Shown: in pieces, positions 15,723 to 16,015 of the stretch
Layout of the letters: each line of letters starts with the position of its first letter
How positions within the stretch are numbered: the first letter of the stretch is position 1
Assembly: GCA_913041025.1 (NCBI GenBank)
Contig: CAJWGQ010000049.1
Span: 1 to 16,015 of the forward strand
DNA length: 16,015 nt
Direction of reading: 5' to 3'
Origin: an uncultured Gammaproteobacteria bacterium
GTDB lineage: Bacteria; Pseudomonadota; Gammaproteobacteria; Pseudomonadales; Azotimanducaceae_A
Program-made: the position numbers and the translations under genes
The notes under the pieces: model-generated
Seen by the model: the letters and a program-made list of their open reading frames with translations, nothing else
Databases searched by the model: none
Told to the model about the DNA's origin: nothing

Positions 15723-16015
15723 GTGGCTATCGAAGACAGCAAGGCAAGCCTCTCCCTGGCAGGCAAGGTCGCCCTTGTCACCGGTGGGGGCACCGGTATA
15801 GGAAGGAGCATAGCGCTCGAGTTTGCGCGCCAAGGCGCAAACATCGCAGTGTCAGGCCGCAGACCCGAACCCTTGGAGGAGGTCGTGGAAGAGATTAAAC
15901 ACATGGGTCGAGATTCGATCGCAGTCCCGACAGACGTATCCAAAAAGTCCGAGGTGGACCTTCTTGTAGAAACGGTGAACCAGGAAATCGGCAAGATCGA
16001 CATCCTCGTCAACAA
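15723..16015 (+). CDS. Short-chain dehydrogenase/reductase, N-terminal part (cut by window edge)
   Basis: A partial SDR of 97 codons, running off the right edge. It starts with GTG at 15723, preceded by AGAGGA at 15709-15714 with eight bases between. LAGKVALVTGGGTGIGRS has the TGxxxGIG cofactor loop, the second strand ends in SGRRPE where Arg suggests NADP, and the frame ends in DILVN at the NNAG motif. Catalytic YxxxK is beyond the edge. The 14-base gap after the PhyH stop suggests translational coupling, and oxidation of the dioxygenase product is a natural guess but not shown. Confidence 0.85.
   Translation, partial: MAIEDSKASLSLAGKVALVTGGGTGIGRSIALEFARQGANIAVSGRRPEPLEEVVEEIKHMGRDSIAVPTDVSKKSEVDLLVETVNQEIGKIDILVN

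Noticed and set aside
1..16015. Mobile elements, CRISPR arrays, tRNA or rRNA genes
   Set aside because: No transposase-like protein, no spaced direct repeats and no recognisable RNA gene were seen on either strand.

Overview
The window is chromosomal DNA of a bacterium, most likely a marine gammaproteobacterium. That placing is an inference from roughly 50% GC, dense head-to-tail gene runs, a HemJ-type haem enzyme, a DauA-like flavoenzyme and the catabolic content; no rRNA or marker gene is present to prove it. No mobile element, tRNA, rRNA or CRISPR array was seen.

Left (1-1918, minus strand): an imine-reductase-like NAD(P)-dependent enzyme, a short-chain dehydrogenase (SDR) and the N-terminus of a phytanoyl-CoA-dioxygenase-like (PhyH) protein cut by the window edge form one run. 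A 219-base divergent intergenic region separates it from a plus-strand PhyH gene (2138-3082). That region carries a GntR-like palindrome and an AT-rich inverted repeat, and the genes on both sides start with TTG.

Middle (3097-5181): hemJ on the minus strand faces the PhyH gene and is divergent from an exported phosphatase-like protein. An MFE-2-like (3R)-hydroxyacyl-CoA-dehydrogenase-type SDR follows. From 5217 to 8808 a minus-strand pair encodes a DauA-like D-amino-acid dehydrogenase and a dimethylglycine/sarcosine-dehydrogenase-like FAD-GcvT protein. The pair ends at a good terminator and is divergent from a Cys-type sulfatase (8945-10750). A serine beta-lactamase-family hydrolase (10783-12129, minus) converges on the sulfatase.

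Right (12305-16015, plus): a CaiB-type CoA-transferase with an unusual GFA-like N-terminal stub, two further PhyH genes and a second-edge SDR, closely spaced. In total there are four PhyH genes and three SDRs in 16 kb, plus a CoA-transferase and an acyl-CoA-type SDR. This looks like an accessory catabolic region working on CoA-linked or otherwise hydrophobic small molecules, with a separate module for removing sulfate and oxidising N-methylated or D-amino compounds. The substrates cannot be read from the sequence. The most notable oddities are the GFA-CaiB chimera, two genes whose conserved N-termini extend upstream of any ATG/GTG/TTG, a HxE iron-binding motif in one PhyH, and a phosphatase-like P-loop with Cx4R spacing.
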